In this document: positions 52,957-61,314 of the stretch, piece by piece
Layout of the letters: every line of letters begins with the position of its first letter
How positions within the stretch are numbered: the stretch's first letter is position 1
From: Chloroflexota bacterium
GTDB lineage: Bacteria; Chloroflexota; Limnocylindria; QHBO01
DNA length: 64,000 nucleotides
Assembly (NCBI GenBank): GCA_003243965.1
Contig: QHBO01000011.1
Span: forward strand, 1-64,000
Direction of reading: 5' to 3'
Position numbers and translations under genes: made by a program
The notes under the pieces: model-generated
Told to the model about the DNA's origin: nothing
Databases searched by the model: none
What the model saw: only the letters and a program-made list of their open reading frames with translations

Positions 52957-53608
52957 CCATCGAACGATCGCCCGGCTGGTGGCGGCGCTGGGGGTCTCGC
53001 CGATCCTCGACGTGGGGGCAGCCGAAGGCTCGCTGGCACGCCTGCTGCGCGGCCGATCGTTGACCCTCGACGCCGTTGAACCCGATGCCGATTGGGCGGC
53101 GGCAGCCGCCCCCCTGTATCGGCGCGTCTATGCCGAGGCCGTCGAGACGGCGGCGCTCCCGGCCCGGACGTATCGTGCGGTGGTCTGCGCGGACGTGCTC
53201 GAGCATACCGCCGACCCGGTGGGCGTCCTCCGGCAGCTGCGCGAGGCCGCCACCGAGGATGCCCGGTTCGTCATCTCAGTGCCGAACGTCGCGCATGCGG
53301 CGGCGCGCGCGCTGCTGCTCATCGGTCAGTTTCCGCAGGCCGAGCGGGGGATCTTCGACCGCACCCACCTGCACTTCTACACCCGCGGCACGGCGCTGGA
53401 CATGATCCGTGCCGCCGGTCTCGAGCCGGTGGCGATCGAGACTACTCCCGTCCCGCTCGAGCACCTCTGGCCGAGCGCGCTCGGCGGCACGCTGCTCGAG
53501 GCGGCGATGCGACTTCAGCAGCTGGCCATCCGGCTGGCGCCGCGGCTCTTCAGCTTCCAGTGGATTGTCGTCGCGGAGGCGCGCGAACCGGGACGTCCTC
53601 GAGCTTGA
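52922..53608 (+). CDS. Class I SAM-dependent methyltransferase
   Basis: A 228-residue Methyltransf_23/11-type enzyme. SAM motif I is ILDVGAAEGSLARLL, motif II-like YRAVVCADVLEHTADPVGVLRQL and motif III AEDARFVISVPNVAHAAARAL (seen as ARFVISVPNVAHAA). FDRTHLHFYTRGTALDMI is common in glycan-associated methyltransferases. The ATG sits inside the GT2 gene end; the stop overlaps the TTG start of the next gene. It probably methylates a sugar of a cell-surface glycan. Confidence 0.88.
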   Translation: MNYPLHRDRRSSHRTIARLVAALGVSPILDVGAAEGSLARLLRGRSLTLDAVEPDADWAAAAAPLYRRVYAEAVETAALPARTYRAVVCADVLEHTADPVGVLRQLREAATEDARFVISVPNVAHAAARALLLIGQFPQAERGIFDRTHLHFYTRGTALDMIRAAGLEPVAIETTPVPLEHLWPSALGGTLLEAAMRLQQLAIRLAPRLFSFQWIVVAEAREPGRPRA

Positions 53609-55044
53609 ACCCAGACACGCCGGTCCGCAGGCAGGCCGACTCGCCGCCCTCGCACCTGCGGGCCATGATCCTGACGCTGGCCGTGGTGGCGGTCGGCCTC
53701 ACGCTGCCGCTCATCAGTCAGACCCTCGAGGTGTCGCTGATCGGCGTCGGCCTGCTGCTCACCGCGCTGGTGGTCGTGGTGCCGAGGTGGCCACGCGGCG
53801 ACATCGGACACCGGCTGATGATCTGGGTCATGCGGATCGCGACCGCCGCCGAGCTGGCGGTGCTCACCTTCTCGCCGCAGGTTCGTCACATGAGCATCGG
53901 CCACGGGCCGTCCACCTACGTCTTCTGGGTCGGGATCGTGGTGATCGCGATGCTCGCGCTGGTGCTGATCGATGTGCCGGGCCCGATCGGCCGTGCAGCG
54001 TTCCTGGCGCTGGTCGCGAGCTACACGGTCCTCGGCGCGTGGATGATCAGCCAGAACCCGCACCCGATGATCGACGTCTTCGACTTCCAGCAGAAGGGCG
54101 CGGCAGCCCTGCTGCACGGCGTGGACCCGTTCAGCCTCCACTACAAGAGCCTGTATCCGCCCGGATCGCCGCTCTACTCACCCGAGGTGCAGGCCAACGG
54201 ATTCCTGAAGTTCGGCTTCCCGTACCCGCCGCTCAGCCTGCTCGGCATCCTGCCGTCGTATGTGCTCTTCGGCGACCACCGATACGCGCAGCTGGCCGCC
54301 GTGGCGCTTTCCGCCCTGCTGATCGGCCACCTGACACCGCGGCTCATCTCGCGTCGGGCCGCAGCGCTGCTGCTGCTCACCCCGGCGAGCTTCTACGTGC
54401 TCATCTCGGCCTGGACGGAGCCGCTCGTCGCGCTGGCGCTGAGCGCCATGCTCTTCTGCGCCGTCAGGGCCCCCCGCTACCTGCCGGTCGCGCTCGGCCT
54501 ACTGCTCGGCATGAAGCAGTACCTCGCGCCGCTCGCCCTGCTGGCGATTCCGCTTCTTCGACGGCAACGACCGCACGGGTGGATGCGAGCGCTGGTGGTC
54601 AGCCTGGCGGTCGCGGCACTGGTCGCCGTGCCGTTCGTGCTCTGGGATCCGGGCGGCTTCTGGCAGAGCGTCGTCCGCCTCCAGTTCCTGCAACCCTATC
54701 GCGTTGATTCGCGTAGCTTCCTGGCGCTGCTGGTCGGGAAGCACCAGCCCGGTGCCCTGCAGTGGGTCGCGTTCGGGCTGGCCGGGGGCGCCATGCTGCT
54801 GGTCCTCATCCGGGGCGTTGCCACGCCGGCCCGCCTCGCGGTGGGTGTGGCGTTCGTATACCTGGCGTTCTTTGCCTTCAGCAAGCAGTCGTTCATGAAC
54901 TACTACTACTTCTGCATCGCGGCCCTGTGTGCGGCGTTGGCGATCGACGATGCGTCCGAGCCGGCGGACGCCGAACAGCTCAGCCGACCGGTGCCGCGAG
55001 GTCCTGGAGCGCAGCATCCAGCTGCCGCTCCTCCTCGGCGCTGA
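53605..55044 (+). CDS. Polytopic membrane glycosyltransferase (GT87/DUF2029-like)
   Basis: About 479 residues with eleven or more helices. The hallmark of GT-C/DUF2029 proteins is the loop after helix 4: YYKSLYPPGSPLYSPEVQANG (seen as HYKSLYPPGSPL) with FGFPYPPLSLLGILPSY. MIDVFDFQQKGAAALLHGVDPF precedes it. It would add a sugar from a polyprenyl-phosphate donor outside the membrane. TTG 53605 overlaps the methyltransferase stop; ATG 53665 is an alternative. The C-terminal 22 residues are antisense to the DapA-like gene. Confidence 0.75.
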   Translation: MNPDTPVRRQADSPPSHLRAMILTLAVVAVGLTLPLISQTLEVSLIGVGLLLTALVVVVPRWPRGDIGHRLMIWVMRIATAAELAVLTFSPQVRHMSIGHGPSTYVFWVGIVVIAMLALVLIDVPGPIGRAAFLALVASYTVLGAWMISQNPHPMIDVFDFQQKGAAALLHGVDPFSLHYKSLYPPGSPLYSPEVQANGFLKFGFPYPPLSLLGILPSYVLFGDHRYAQLAAVALSALLIGHLTPRLISRRAAALLLLTPASFYVLISAWTEPLVALALSAMLFCAVRAPRYLPVALGLLLGMKQYLAPLALLAIPLLRRQRPHGWMRALVVSLAVAALVAVPFVLWDPGGFWQSVVRLQFLQPYRVDSRSFLALLVGKHQPGALQWVAFGLAGGAMLLVLIRGVATPARLAVGVAFVYLAFFAFSKQSFMNYYYFCIAALCAALAIDDASEPADAEQLSRPVPRGPGAQHPAAAPPRR

Positions 55045-55834
55045 GCGCGCGGAGCGGCCGCCGGACACCGGGCCCCACTGGGACCCCGCGCCGGCCGAGC
55101 GCGTACTTGACCGAGGCGATGAACGGTGCGCGTTCGAGCGCCTGCCGCAGGCGGGAGAGGAGCTCCTCGCCGTCCGCATCGGGATGGTCGACCACCCGAC
55201 GGACGATGTCGGGGAAGGCCGCCGCCATGCCGGAAACGGCACCCACCGCACCCGCCGCCAGGCCCCGCGGGACGAGCGGCTCGGAGCCGATGTAGACCGG
55301 CAGCCCCAGCTCCAGGTAGGGCGCCACACGCTCCCATGGCGACTCGGAGACCTTGAGCCCGGCCACGTTCGGCGCCCGCTCGCGGACGCGCTCCACGACC
55401 TCCACCGGGAGCGGGTAGCCGCTGCGTGGCGCGAAGGCGTACAGGTAGAACGGCAGCGGGTCGCACGCGCCCGCCGCGGCGACGAAATGCTCCTCGAGCG
55501 CGGTGGCGTCCAAGGGAAAGTACGGCGGGGCGATGACCGCCACCGCGTCCGCCCCGATCTCGGCCGCGTGGGCCGCGAGCCGAACGGTGCCGTCGGTCGA
55601 TTGCGCGCCGCAGTGCACGATCAGGCGGCGACGGCAGGCGGCCCGAAAGACGACCGCCGCGCGCTGGCGCTCCTCCTCGGTGAGCAGCATCCCCTCGCCG
55701 GTGGTGCCGAGCGCGAACATGCCGTCCGCTCCGTGCGCGGCGAGGAAGGTGGCCATCGGCCAGATGGCGGTCTCGTCGAGCCGTCGGCCGTCATCGGTGA
55801 GGGGAGTCGCCGCGGCGACGATCAGCTCGGCCAT
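54980..55834 (-). CDS. Dihydrodipicolinate synthase/N-acetylneuraminate lyase-family aldolase
   Basis: A 284-residue TIM-barrel class I aldolase. GALGTTGEGMLLTEEERQRAAVVF-type segment (FALGTTGEGMLLTEE), VAVIAPPYFPLDATALEEHF, FYLYAFAPRSGYPLPVEVVERV and the Schiff-base lysine in NVAGLKVSES are visible. Residue patterns fit the broader family, not DapA specifically, so the substrate (2-keto sugar acid or similar) is open. ATG 55834 gives MAELIVAAATPLT. Its C-terminal 65 bases overlap the end of the convergent membrane glycosyltransferase gene. Confidence 0.85.
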   Translation of the reverse strand: MAELIVAAATPLTDDGRRLDETAIWPMATFLAAHGADGMFALGTTGEGMLLTEEERQRAAVVFRAACRRRLIVHCGAQSTDGTVRLAAHAAEIGADAVAVIAPPYFPLDATALEEHFVAAAGACDPLPFYLYAFAPRSGYPLPVEVVERVRERAPNVAGLKVSESPWERVAPYLELGLPVYIGSEPLVPRGLAAGAVGAVSGMAAAFPDIVRRVVDHPDADGEELLSRLRQALERAPFIASVKYALGRRGVPVGPGVRRPLRALSAEEERQLDAALQDLAAPVG

Positions 55835-55855
55835 GCCACCGGGAAGCCTAGCGAC

Positions 55856-55882
55856 TTGGGACCGGGAGCATCGGTGTAGACT
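55856..55882 (+). promoter_or_regulatory. Candidate promoter of the ferredoxin gene
   Basis: TTGGGA (55856-55861) and TAGACT (55877-55882) are spaced 15 bases and lie 42 bases before the ATG. Confidence 0.35.
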
Positions 55883-55924
55883 CAACGCCGCCACGGCGGT
55901 CAGCCACGAGGACCTGGAAGCGCA

Positions 55925-56170
55925 ATGACCTACGTCATCACCGAGCCCTGCATCGGCGTCAAGGACGCCTCGTGCGTTGACGTCTGCCCGGTCGATTGCA
56001 TTCACGCCACCGACTCCGACCCGCAGTTCTACATCGATCCGGACGAGTGCATCGACTGCGGCGCGTGCGAGCCGGAGTGCCCGGTGACCGCCATCTTCGC
56101 GGAGGATGCCGTCCCCGACCAGTGGGCGAGCTACATCCAGATCAACGCCGACTACTTCGCGAACAAGTAG
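55925..56170 (+). CDS. Seven-iron-type ferredoxin (3Fe-4S/4Fe-4S)
   Basis: An 81-residue ferredoxin: CIGVKDASCVDVCPVDCIHA for the first cluster and CIDCGACEPECPVTAI for the second, the arrangement of bacterial FdxA/seven-iron ferredoxins. ATG 55925 follows GGAAG. Soluble, it could take electrons from KorDABC or serve the acyl-CoA genes downstream. It ends 13 bases before the EthD-like gene. Confidence 0.93.
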   Translation: MTYVITEPCIGVKDASCVDVCPVDCIHATDSDPQFYIDPDECIDCGACEPECPVTAIFAEDAVPDQWASYIQINADYFANK

Positions 56171-56183
56171 CGAACGCTCGAGC

Positions 56184-56504
56184 GTGGCCGCCCGCCTGAT
56201 TGCCCTCTTTCGCCCGCCCGATGACCCCGCGGCGTTCGACGCGCACTACCGCGACGTGCACGCCCCGATCGTGCGCCGCTACCCCGGGCTCCGGGATCTG
56301 CGGGTGACCCGGACCGATGGGGTCGCGGGGCGCCCCGCCGACATCTACCTGCTGGCCGAGATGACGTTCGACTCGCGAGCCGATCTGGATGCCGCCTTGG
56401 CGTCGGAGCCGGGCCGAGAGTCCGGCCGCGACCTGCGAACCTTCGCGCAGGCCGGCGTCACGCTGCTGGTGGCAGACGACGAAGCGCCCTTCCTCGAGCG
56501 ATGA
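56184..56504 (+). CDS. EthD-domain-like protein
   Basis: A 106-residue protein: ARLIALFRPPDDPAAFDAHYRDVHAPIVRRYPGLRDLRVTRT, then ADIYLLAEMTFDSRADLDAALASEPG. The DAHYRDVHAPI and GLRDLRV motifs are the EthD/dimeric-alpha-beta-barrel family pattern. Members are small ring-cleavage or degradation accessory proteins. GTG 56184 is chosen; the earlier track residues overlap the ferredoxin. Its stop overlaps the crotonase start (ATGA). Confidence 0.78.
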   Translation: MAARLIALFRPPDDPAAFDAHYRDVHAPIVRRYPGLRDLRVTRTDGVAGRPADIYLLAEMTFDSRADLDAALASEPGRESGRDLRTFAQAGVTLLVADDEAPFLER

Positions 56505-57460
56505 GCGAGCCGGTCGAGCCCCGCGCGGCGGATCCGCCGACGCTCCGCTTCGAGAAGGTGCGCTACGCCAAGTCGGCGACCAGCGGCGTGGCGACGGTGA
56601 CCATCAACCGCCCCGAGGTGCTGAACTGCTTCGACTTTCAGACGCTCCGCGAGCTCGGCCGCGCCTTCGAGGACGCCGCTTGGGACGATCAGATCGCCGT
56701 GGTGGTGGTCACCGGAGCGGGGGAGCGGGCGTTCTGCACGGGCGCGGACCTCGACGAGCAGGCCCGGATGGGTGCCACCAGCGGGCAGTACTGGCGCTGG
56801 ATGGGCGCCTTCATCGAGATGCACGATCGGCTGCGGCACATCGGCAAGCCGACCATTGCCCGGATCAACGGCATCTGCGTCGGGGGTGGTCAGGAGCTGC
56901 AGCTGGCCTGCGACCTGTCGGTGATGGTCGATGACGGTTACATCCGGCACGTCGGCCCGGAGCACGGGTCGGTGCCGGCCGGCGGCGCGACCCAGTGGCT
57001 GCCGATCGTGGTCGGCGACCGCCGCGCGCGGGAGATCCTGATGCTCTGCGAGAAGGTGTCGCCCAGCCAGGCGCTGGAGTGGGGCCTGGTCACGCGCGTG
57101 GTACCACGCGTGCGGCTGGACGCGACGGTCGGCGAGCTGGTCGAGTCGCTGCGGCGCAAGCTGCCCGAGACGATGCGCTACACCAAGACGCAGCTCAACT
57201 GGTGGCGCGACCTGGTCTGGTCGCAGACCGTACCGCATGCGCGCGACTGGCTGGCGGTGCACTCCACCGCCGACGAGACGAAGGAGGCGGTCGCCGCGTT
57301 CCACGAGAAGCGGCCGCCGCGCTATGAGGCCCTTCGCCGGGTCGAGGCCGGATCAGGGCGGACGTGCGAGCGCTGCGGCGCCGTCGGGCTGCCCGCGGCG
57401 CACCTGTTCTGCGGTGCCTGCGGCGCACCACTGCCCCCCGCCCTGCAGGAGCGGGCGTGA
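56501..57460 (+). CDS. Crotonase-family enzyme with C-terminal zinc ribbon (BadI/MenB-like)
   Basis: A 319-residue enzyme. Crotonase marks are VATVTINRPEVLNCFDF, GERAFCTGADLDEQ (oxyanion hole) and INGICVGGGQELQLACDLSV. MRYTKTQLNWWRDLVWSQTV and ARDWLAVHSTADETKEAV resemble BadI/MenB-type ring-forming or ring-opening members. The last about 30 residues add CERCG and CGACG, two CxxC pairs forming a zinc ribbon, unusual for crotonases. The ATG overlaps the EthD-like stop. Confidence 0.85.
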   Translation: MSEPVEPRAADPPTLRFEKVRYAKSATSGVATVTINRPEVLNCFDFQTLRELGRAFEDAAWDDQIAVVVVTGAGERAFCTGADLDEQARMGATSGQYWRWMGAFIEMHDRLRHIGKPTIARINGICVGGGQELQLACDLSVMVDDGYIRHVGPEHGSVPAGGATQWLPIVVGDRRAREILMLCEKVSPSQALEWGLVTRVVPRVRLDATVGELVESLRRKLPETMRYTKTQLNWWRDLVWSQTVPHARDWLAVHSTADETKEAVAAFHEKRPPRYEALRRVEAGSGRTCERCGAVGLPAAHLFCGACGAPLPPALQERA

Positions 57461-58245
57461 CCGAGCAGCGCGACCGCCTGGTCATCGTCGAGCGCCAGGC
57501 CGAGCAGCGCACCGCGCTGGTGCGTCTCAACCGTCCGCGCCAGCTGAACGCGCTCAACGGCGAGGTGATGGATGCCCTGTGCGATGCGCTGGAGGAGCTG
57601 GACCGCGACGACGCGATCCGCTGCCTGGTGGTCACCGGCAACCAGCGCGCATTCGCCGCGGGCGCCGACATCGGCGAGATGGCCGGTGCGACGGCGGTCG
57701 AGATGTTGGCGAGCAACCGGATCGGTCAGTGGGATCGCGTGCGACGGATCGGCAAGCCGGTGATCGCCGCGGTCAACGGCTGGTGCCTGGGAGGCGGGTG
57801 CGAGCTGGCGATGACGCTCGACCTGATCGTGGCCGGGGAGTCGGCCCGCTTTGGGCAGCCCGAGATCAATATCGGCGTCATCCCGGGCGCCGGGGGCACG
57901 CAGCGGCTGACCCGAGCGATCGGCAAGAGCCGGGCAATGGAGATGATCCTCACCGGCGAGCCGATCAGCGCGGCGGACGCGCTGCGCGCGGGGCTGGCGG
58001 CGCAGGTGGTGCCCGACGAGGTGGTCGTGGAGGATGCGCTGACCCTTGCCGCCAGGATCGCCACCAAGTCACCGATCGCGCTCCGCCTCGCCAAGGAATC
58101 GGTCAACAACGCGTACGAGATGAGCCTGACCGATGCGCTCGCCCACGAGCGCCGGCTGTTCTACCTGCTCTTCGCCACGGAGGACCAGAAGGAGGGGATG
58201 GCCGCCTTCCTGGAGAAGCGCGCCCCCGACTTCACCGGCCGCTGA
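57457..58245 (+). CDS. Enoyl-CoA hydratase
   Basis: A 262-residue crotonase. ALVRLNRPRQLNALNGEV, QRAFAAGADIGEMAG, VNGWCLGGGCELAMTLDLIVAGESARFGQPEINIGVIPGAGGTQRL and FLEKRAPDFTGR are standard. Both catalytic Glu residues of true hydratases are present (in GGGCELAMT-following INIGVIPGAGG region: PEINIG, and the earlier oxyanion loop). The GTG overlaps the upstream stop as GTGA. It hydrates 2-enoyl-CoA to 3-hydroxyacyl-CoA, feeding the dehydrogenase downstream. Confidence 0.92.
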   Translation: MTEQRDRLVIVERQAEQRTALVRLNRPRQLNALNGEVMDALCDALEELDRDDAIRCLVVTGNQRAFAAGADIGEMAGATAVEMLASNRIGQWDRVRRIGKPVIAAVNGWCLGGGCELAMTLDLIVAGESARFGQPEINIGVIPGAGGTQRLTRAIGKSRAMEMILTGEPISAADALRAGLAAQVVPDEVVVEDALTLAARIATKSPIALRLAKESVNNAYEMSLTDALAHERRLFYLLFATEDQKEGMAAFLEKRAPDFTGR

Positions 58246-58248
58246 CCG

Positions 58249-59205
58249 ATGCCGCTCGGCAACCCGGACCGCCCGGTCGGCGGGCTCTCCGTGCGATCCC
58301 CCGCCGGCGTGGAGATGCGCCCGCTGGGCCGCGACGATTTCTCAGTCGCGCTGGCCCTGATGCGCGAGCTGTACGCGCTTCCCGACACCGATCCCGATCC
58401 GCATCGCGCCGCATACGAGGCGCTGGTCGGCTCGGCGGATGCCGCGCCCTTCCTGGCCATCGCCGATGGAGAGGCGGCCGGCCTGGTGATCTTCCGCTTT
58501 CGCCGGCGTCTCAATCACGCGACCTTCGAGGGATGGGTCAGCGACCTGGTCGTGTTGCGGCGATTCCGGGGCCGCGGAATCGGCCGCGCTCTGACGCAGG
58601 CCTGCATCGCCGAGTGGCGGCTGCGGGAGGGACACCGGCTGGTGCTGGAGACCGGACATGACAACGCCGCGGCGCGGGGTCTGTATGCCGCGCTGGGCTT
58701 TGCCGAGGCAGGCGTCCACTTCCAGCTGCGCCCGCTGACCGTCGGGCTGCAGTCCCGCGCCGCGAACGTTGAACTGCGGCCGCCCTCGGCCGACGACTTC
58801 GAGGCGGTGACCCTCCTGCTGGCGGAGAGCGGACGGCCGGCGCCTACGGCAGAGCGGCTCGACGCCGTCCGGCGCACCTACCTCGAGTTTCTGCGTTACC
58901 CCGACGCCGCCGGCAGCCGACTTGCGACTCAGGGAGACGTGCCGGTCGGCTTCGCGGCAGTTGTGCTGCGCCGCCCGTTCTTCAGCCTCAAGCCGCTTGC
59001 CTGGATCGCGGATCTGGCAGTCAGCGAACGGGAGGACCACGAGTTCGTCGGCGCTGACCTGCTCGCGGCCGTGCTCGGCGAGGCCGAGCGGGCCGGCGCC
59101 CAGGCGATCGTGGCCGAGTCGGGCGCGCAGCGAGTCGAGGCGCATCGGCGGTACGCGGCTGCCGGCCTCCGCAACGTGGGGAGCTACTTCGTCCTCGACC
59201 GCTGA
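58249..59205 (+). CDS. Tandem GNAT N-acetyltransferase-like protein
   Basis: A 318-residue protein with two GNAT domains. The first has the acetyl-CoA loop VVLRRFRGRGIGRALTQACI and NAAARGLYAALGFAEAGVHF. The second (from about residue 170) has LAWIADLAVSEREDHEFVGADLLAAVLGEA and HRRYAAAGLRN but lacks the Q/RxxGxG loop, so it is likely non-catalytic. It starts 3 bases after the enoyl-CoA hydratase gene. Substrate unknown. Confidence 0.85.
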   Translation: MPLGNPDRPVGGLSVRSPAGVEMRPLGRDDFSVALALMRELYALPDTDPDPHRAAYEALVGSADAAPFLAIADGEAAGLVIFRFRRRLNHATFEGWVSDLVVLRRFRGRGIGRALTQACIAEWRLREGHRLVLETGHDNAAARGLYAALGFAEAGVHFQLRPLTVGLQSRAANVELRPPSADDFEAVTLLLAESGRPAPTAERLDAVRRTYLEFLRYPDAAGSRLATQGDVPVGFAAVVLRRPFFSLKPLAWIADLAVSEREDHEFVGADLLAAVLGEAERAGAQAIVAESGAQRVEAHRRYAAAGLRNVGSYFVLDR

Positions 59206-59306
59206 TTGGGCGCTGCTCCCACTTGACCAGGCCGCGCGTGATGTGGAGCGCCGCACGGTGAGGGTGAACCGGGCACCGGGCACCGTACCGCCAGCCGTCC
59301 GACCCG

Positions 59307-59312
59307 TAGAAT
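59307..59312 (+). promoter_or_regulatory. -10 element of the paaG-like gene, leaderless
   Basis: TAGAAT lies 8 bases before the ATG at 59321. Confidence 0.5.
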
Positions 59313-59320
59313 CGCCAGCG

Positions 59321-60103
59321 ATGCCGGACACTGACCAGACGATCATCCGCTCTACGGCCGATGGTGTGGCGACCGTCACCCTCAACCGACCGGAGACGCT
59401 CAACGCGCTGAACGCCACATTGCGGCGGGAGCTGCTGGCCGCGTTCAAAGCCCTGGCCCGCGACGATGCGGTGCGCGTGGTCGTCCTGACCGGCGCGGGG
59501 CGGGGGTTCTGCAGTGGCGCGGACCTCCGCGGCGGGGAAGGCGAGCGAGACTTCCGGCGCGTCCTGACCGATGAGTACAACCCGCTGGTGGCCGCCATCC
59601 GCTCGCTCCCGAAGCCGGTGATCGCCGCCGTCAACGGGGTCGCCGCCGGTGCCGGGGTCAGCCTCGCCCTGGCGGCAGACCTGGTCCTGGCGGCGGACGA
59701 CGCGCGATTCATCCAGGCGTTCGTCAAGATCGGGCTGGTTCCGGACTCCGGCTCGACCCGGACCCTGGTGCGCGCCCTGGGCCGACATCGCGCCGCCCGC
59801 CTGATCTTCACCGGCGAGCCGCTCACCGCCCGAGAGGCGGCCGAGGCCGGACTGGTGGCGGCGGTCGCTCCGGCCGCCGAGCTGGCGGAGCTGGCGACCC
59901 GCTACGCCGCAGACCTCGCAGCGGCGCCCACGCGGGCCATCGCATACGCCAAACGCGCGATCAACGCCGCGGAGGACGAGGACCTTCCCGCCAGCATGGC
60001 CCGCGAGGCAGTCCTCCAGGCACTCGCCGGGCGGACGCAGGACCACGTGGAGGGGATCGCCGCCTTCACCGAGAAGCGGCCAGCCCGCTTCATCGGCCGC
60101 TGA
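59321..60103 (+). CDS. Enoyl-CoA hydratase/isomerase, PaaG-like
   Basis: A 260-residue crotonase: VATVTLNRPETLNALNATLR, GRGFCSGADLRGGEGERDF, AVNGVAAGAGVSLALAADLVLAADDARFIQAFVKIGLVPDSGSTRTL. The AGVSLALAADLV and FVKIGLVPDSGST patterns are typical of PaaG (ring-1,2-epoxyphenylacetyl-CoA isomerase) and related isomerases, which lack one catalytic Glu of hydratases. ATG 59321 gives MPDTDQTII; a TAGAAT -10 is close. It precedes the hydroxyacyl-CoA dehydrogenase gene by 8 bases. Confidence 0.88.
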   Translation: MPDTDQTIIRSTADGVATVTLNRPETLNALNATLRRELLAAFKALARDDAVRVVVLTGAGRGFCSGADLRGGEGERDFRRVLTDEYNPLVAAIRSLPKPVIAAVNGVAAGAGVSLALAADLVLAADDARFIQAFVKIGLVPDSGSTRTLVRALGRHRAARLIFTGEPLTAREAAEAGLVAAVAPAAELAELATRYAADLAAAPTRAIAYAKRAINAAEDEDLPASMAREAVLQALAGRTQDHVEGIAAFTEKRPARFIGR

Positions 60104-60111
60104 GCAGCCGC

Positions 60112-61314
60112 GTGCGCGAGATCTCGCGGATCGGCGTCCTGGGCGCGGGAACGATGGGCGGCGGAATCGCGCAGGCCGCCGCCGAGGCGGAGTTCTCGGT
60201 CCTGCTGCACGACCCCTTTCCCGGGGCGGTAGAAGGTGCCGTGGGGCGGATCGAGGGTTTCCTGGCGCGCAGCGTCGAGAAGGGCCGCCGCTCGGAAGCC
60301 GATGCTTCGGCGGCGCTCGGGCGGATCCGGCCGACCGAGCGCCTCGAGGGACTCGCGGAGGCTGACCTGGTGATCGAGGCGATCCCCGAGGAGCTGGACC
60401 TCAAGCGCGACGCCTTCGCTCGCCTCGATGCCGCCGCCGCGGACGACGCGATCCTGGCCTCCAACACCAGCTCCCTGCCGATCGCGCGCATCGCGTCCGC
60501 AACGACCCGACCGGAACGGGTGATCGGCATGCACTTCTTCAACCCGGTGCCGCTGATGGCCCTGGTCGAGGTCGTCGCCGCACCGCGCACCGATCCCGAG
60601 GTGCGTGACGCCGCGGTGGAGATCGCGCGCCGGCTGGGCAAGACCCCGGTCATCGCGGCCGACACCCCCGGCTTCATCGTCAACCGCGTGGCGCGTCCCT
60701 TCTACCTCGAGGCGCTGCGCATGCTCGGCGAGGGATCGGCATCGGTCGAGGAGGTGGACGCCGCCGCCCGGGAGGTGGGCTTTCGGATGGGCCCGTTCGA
60801 GCTGATCGATGCCATCGGTCTGGACGTCAACCTGGCGGTCAGCGAAAGCGTCTACCAGGCCTTCTTTCACGATCCTCGCTACCGACCCCACCCGCTGCAG
60901 CGCGCCCTGGTCGATGCGGGCCGTTTGGGGCGCAAGTCCGGAGGCGGCTTCTACGACTACGGACCGGACGGCACGCGCGGCGGCGTCTGGCAGCCGCTCT
61001 CCCGCCCGTACGCGGGTCCCTCGGCCGACCTCCTCCAGCCACCGCTGATCGGGGCGCGGATCATCGCGGCGCTGATCAACGAAGCGGCCAGCGCGGTCGC
61101 CGAGCGGGTCGCGGAACCGGAGGCCATCGACACCGCCATGCGGCTTGGCACCAGCTACCCGGAGGGGCCGCTGGCCTGGGGAGAGCGGATCGGGCTCGGC
61201 TCGGTGGTTGCCACCCTCGACGGCCTGCACACCGCCGTCCCGGACGGTCGTTACCGCGTCGTTCCGCTGCTTCGGCGCCTCGCGGAGGACGGCCGCTCCT
61301 TCTTCGGCCCGTGA
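60112..61314 (+). CDS. 3-hydroxyacyl-CoA dehydrogenase (PaaH/3-hydroxybutyryl-CoA type)
   Basis: A 400-residue enzyme. NAD site IGVLGAGTMGGGIAQAAAEAEFSVLLHD, substrate/catalytic HFFNPVPLMALVEVV (catalytic His) and Glu region, then DTPGFIVNRVARPFYLEALRML. The C-terminal domain LLDAGRLGRKSGGGFYDY-type segment (VDAGRLGRKSGGGFYDYG) and a second 3HCDH_C copy (IIAALINEAASAVAERVAEPEAID) lengthen it beyond the 280-residue minimum, as in PaaH. It starts at GTG 60112. The next gene overlaps by four bases. Confidence 0.93.
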   Translation: MREISRIGVLGAGTMGGGIAQAAAEAEFSVLLHDPFPGAVEGAVGRIEGFLARSVEKGRRSEADASAALGRIRPTERLEGLAEADLVIEAIPEELDLKRDAFARLDAAAADDAILASNTSSLPIARIASATTRPERVIGMHFFNPVPLMALVEVVAAPRTDPEVRDAAVEIARRLGKTPVIAADTPGFIVNRVARPFYLEALRMLGEGSASVEEVDAAAREVGFRMGPFELIDAIGLDVNLAVSESVYQAFFHDPRYRPHPLQRALVDAGRLGRKSGGGFYDYGPDGTRGGVWQPLSRPYAGPSADLLQPPLIGARIIAALINEAASAVAERVAEPEAIDTAMRLGTSYPEGPLAWGERIGLGSVVATLDGLHTAVPDGRYRVVPLLRRLAEDGRSFFGP

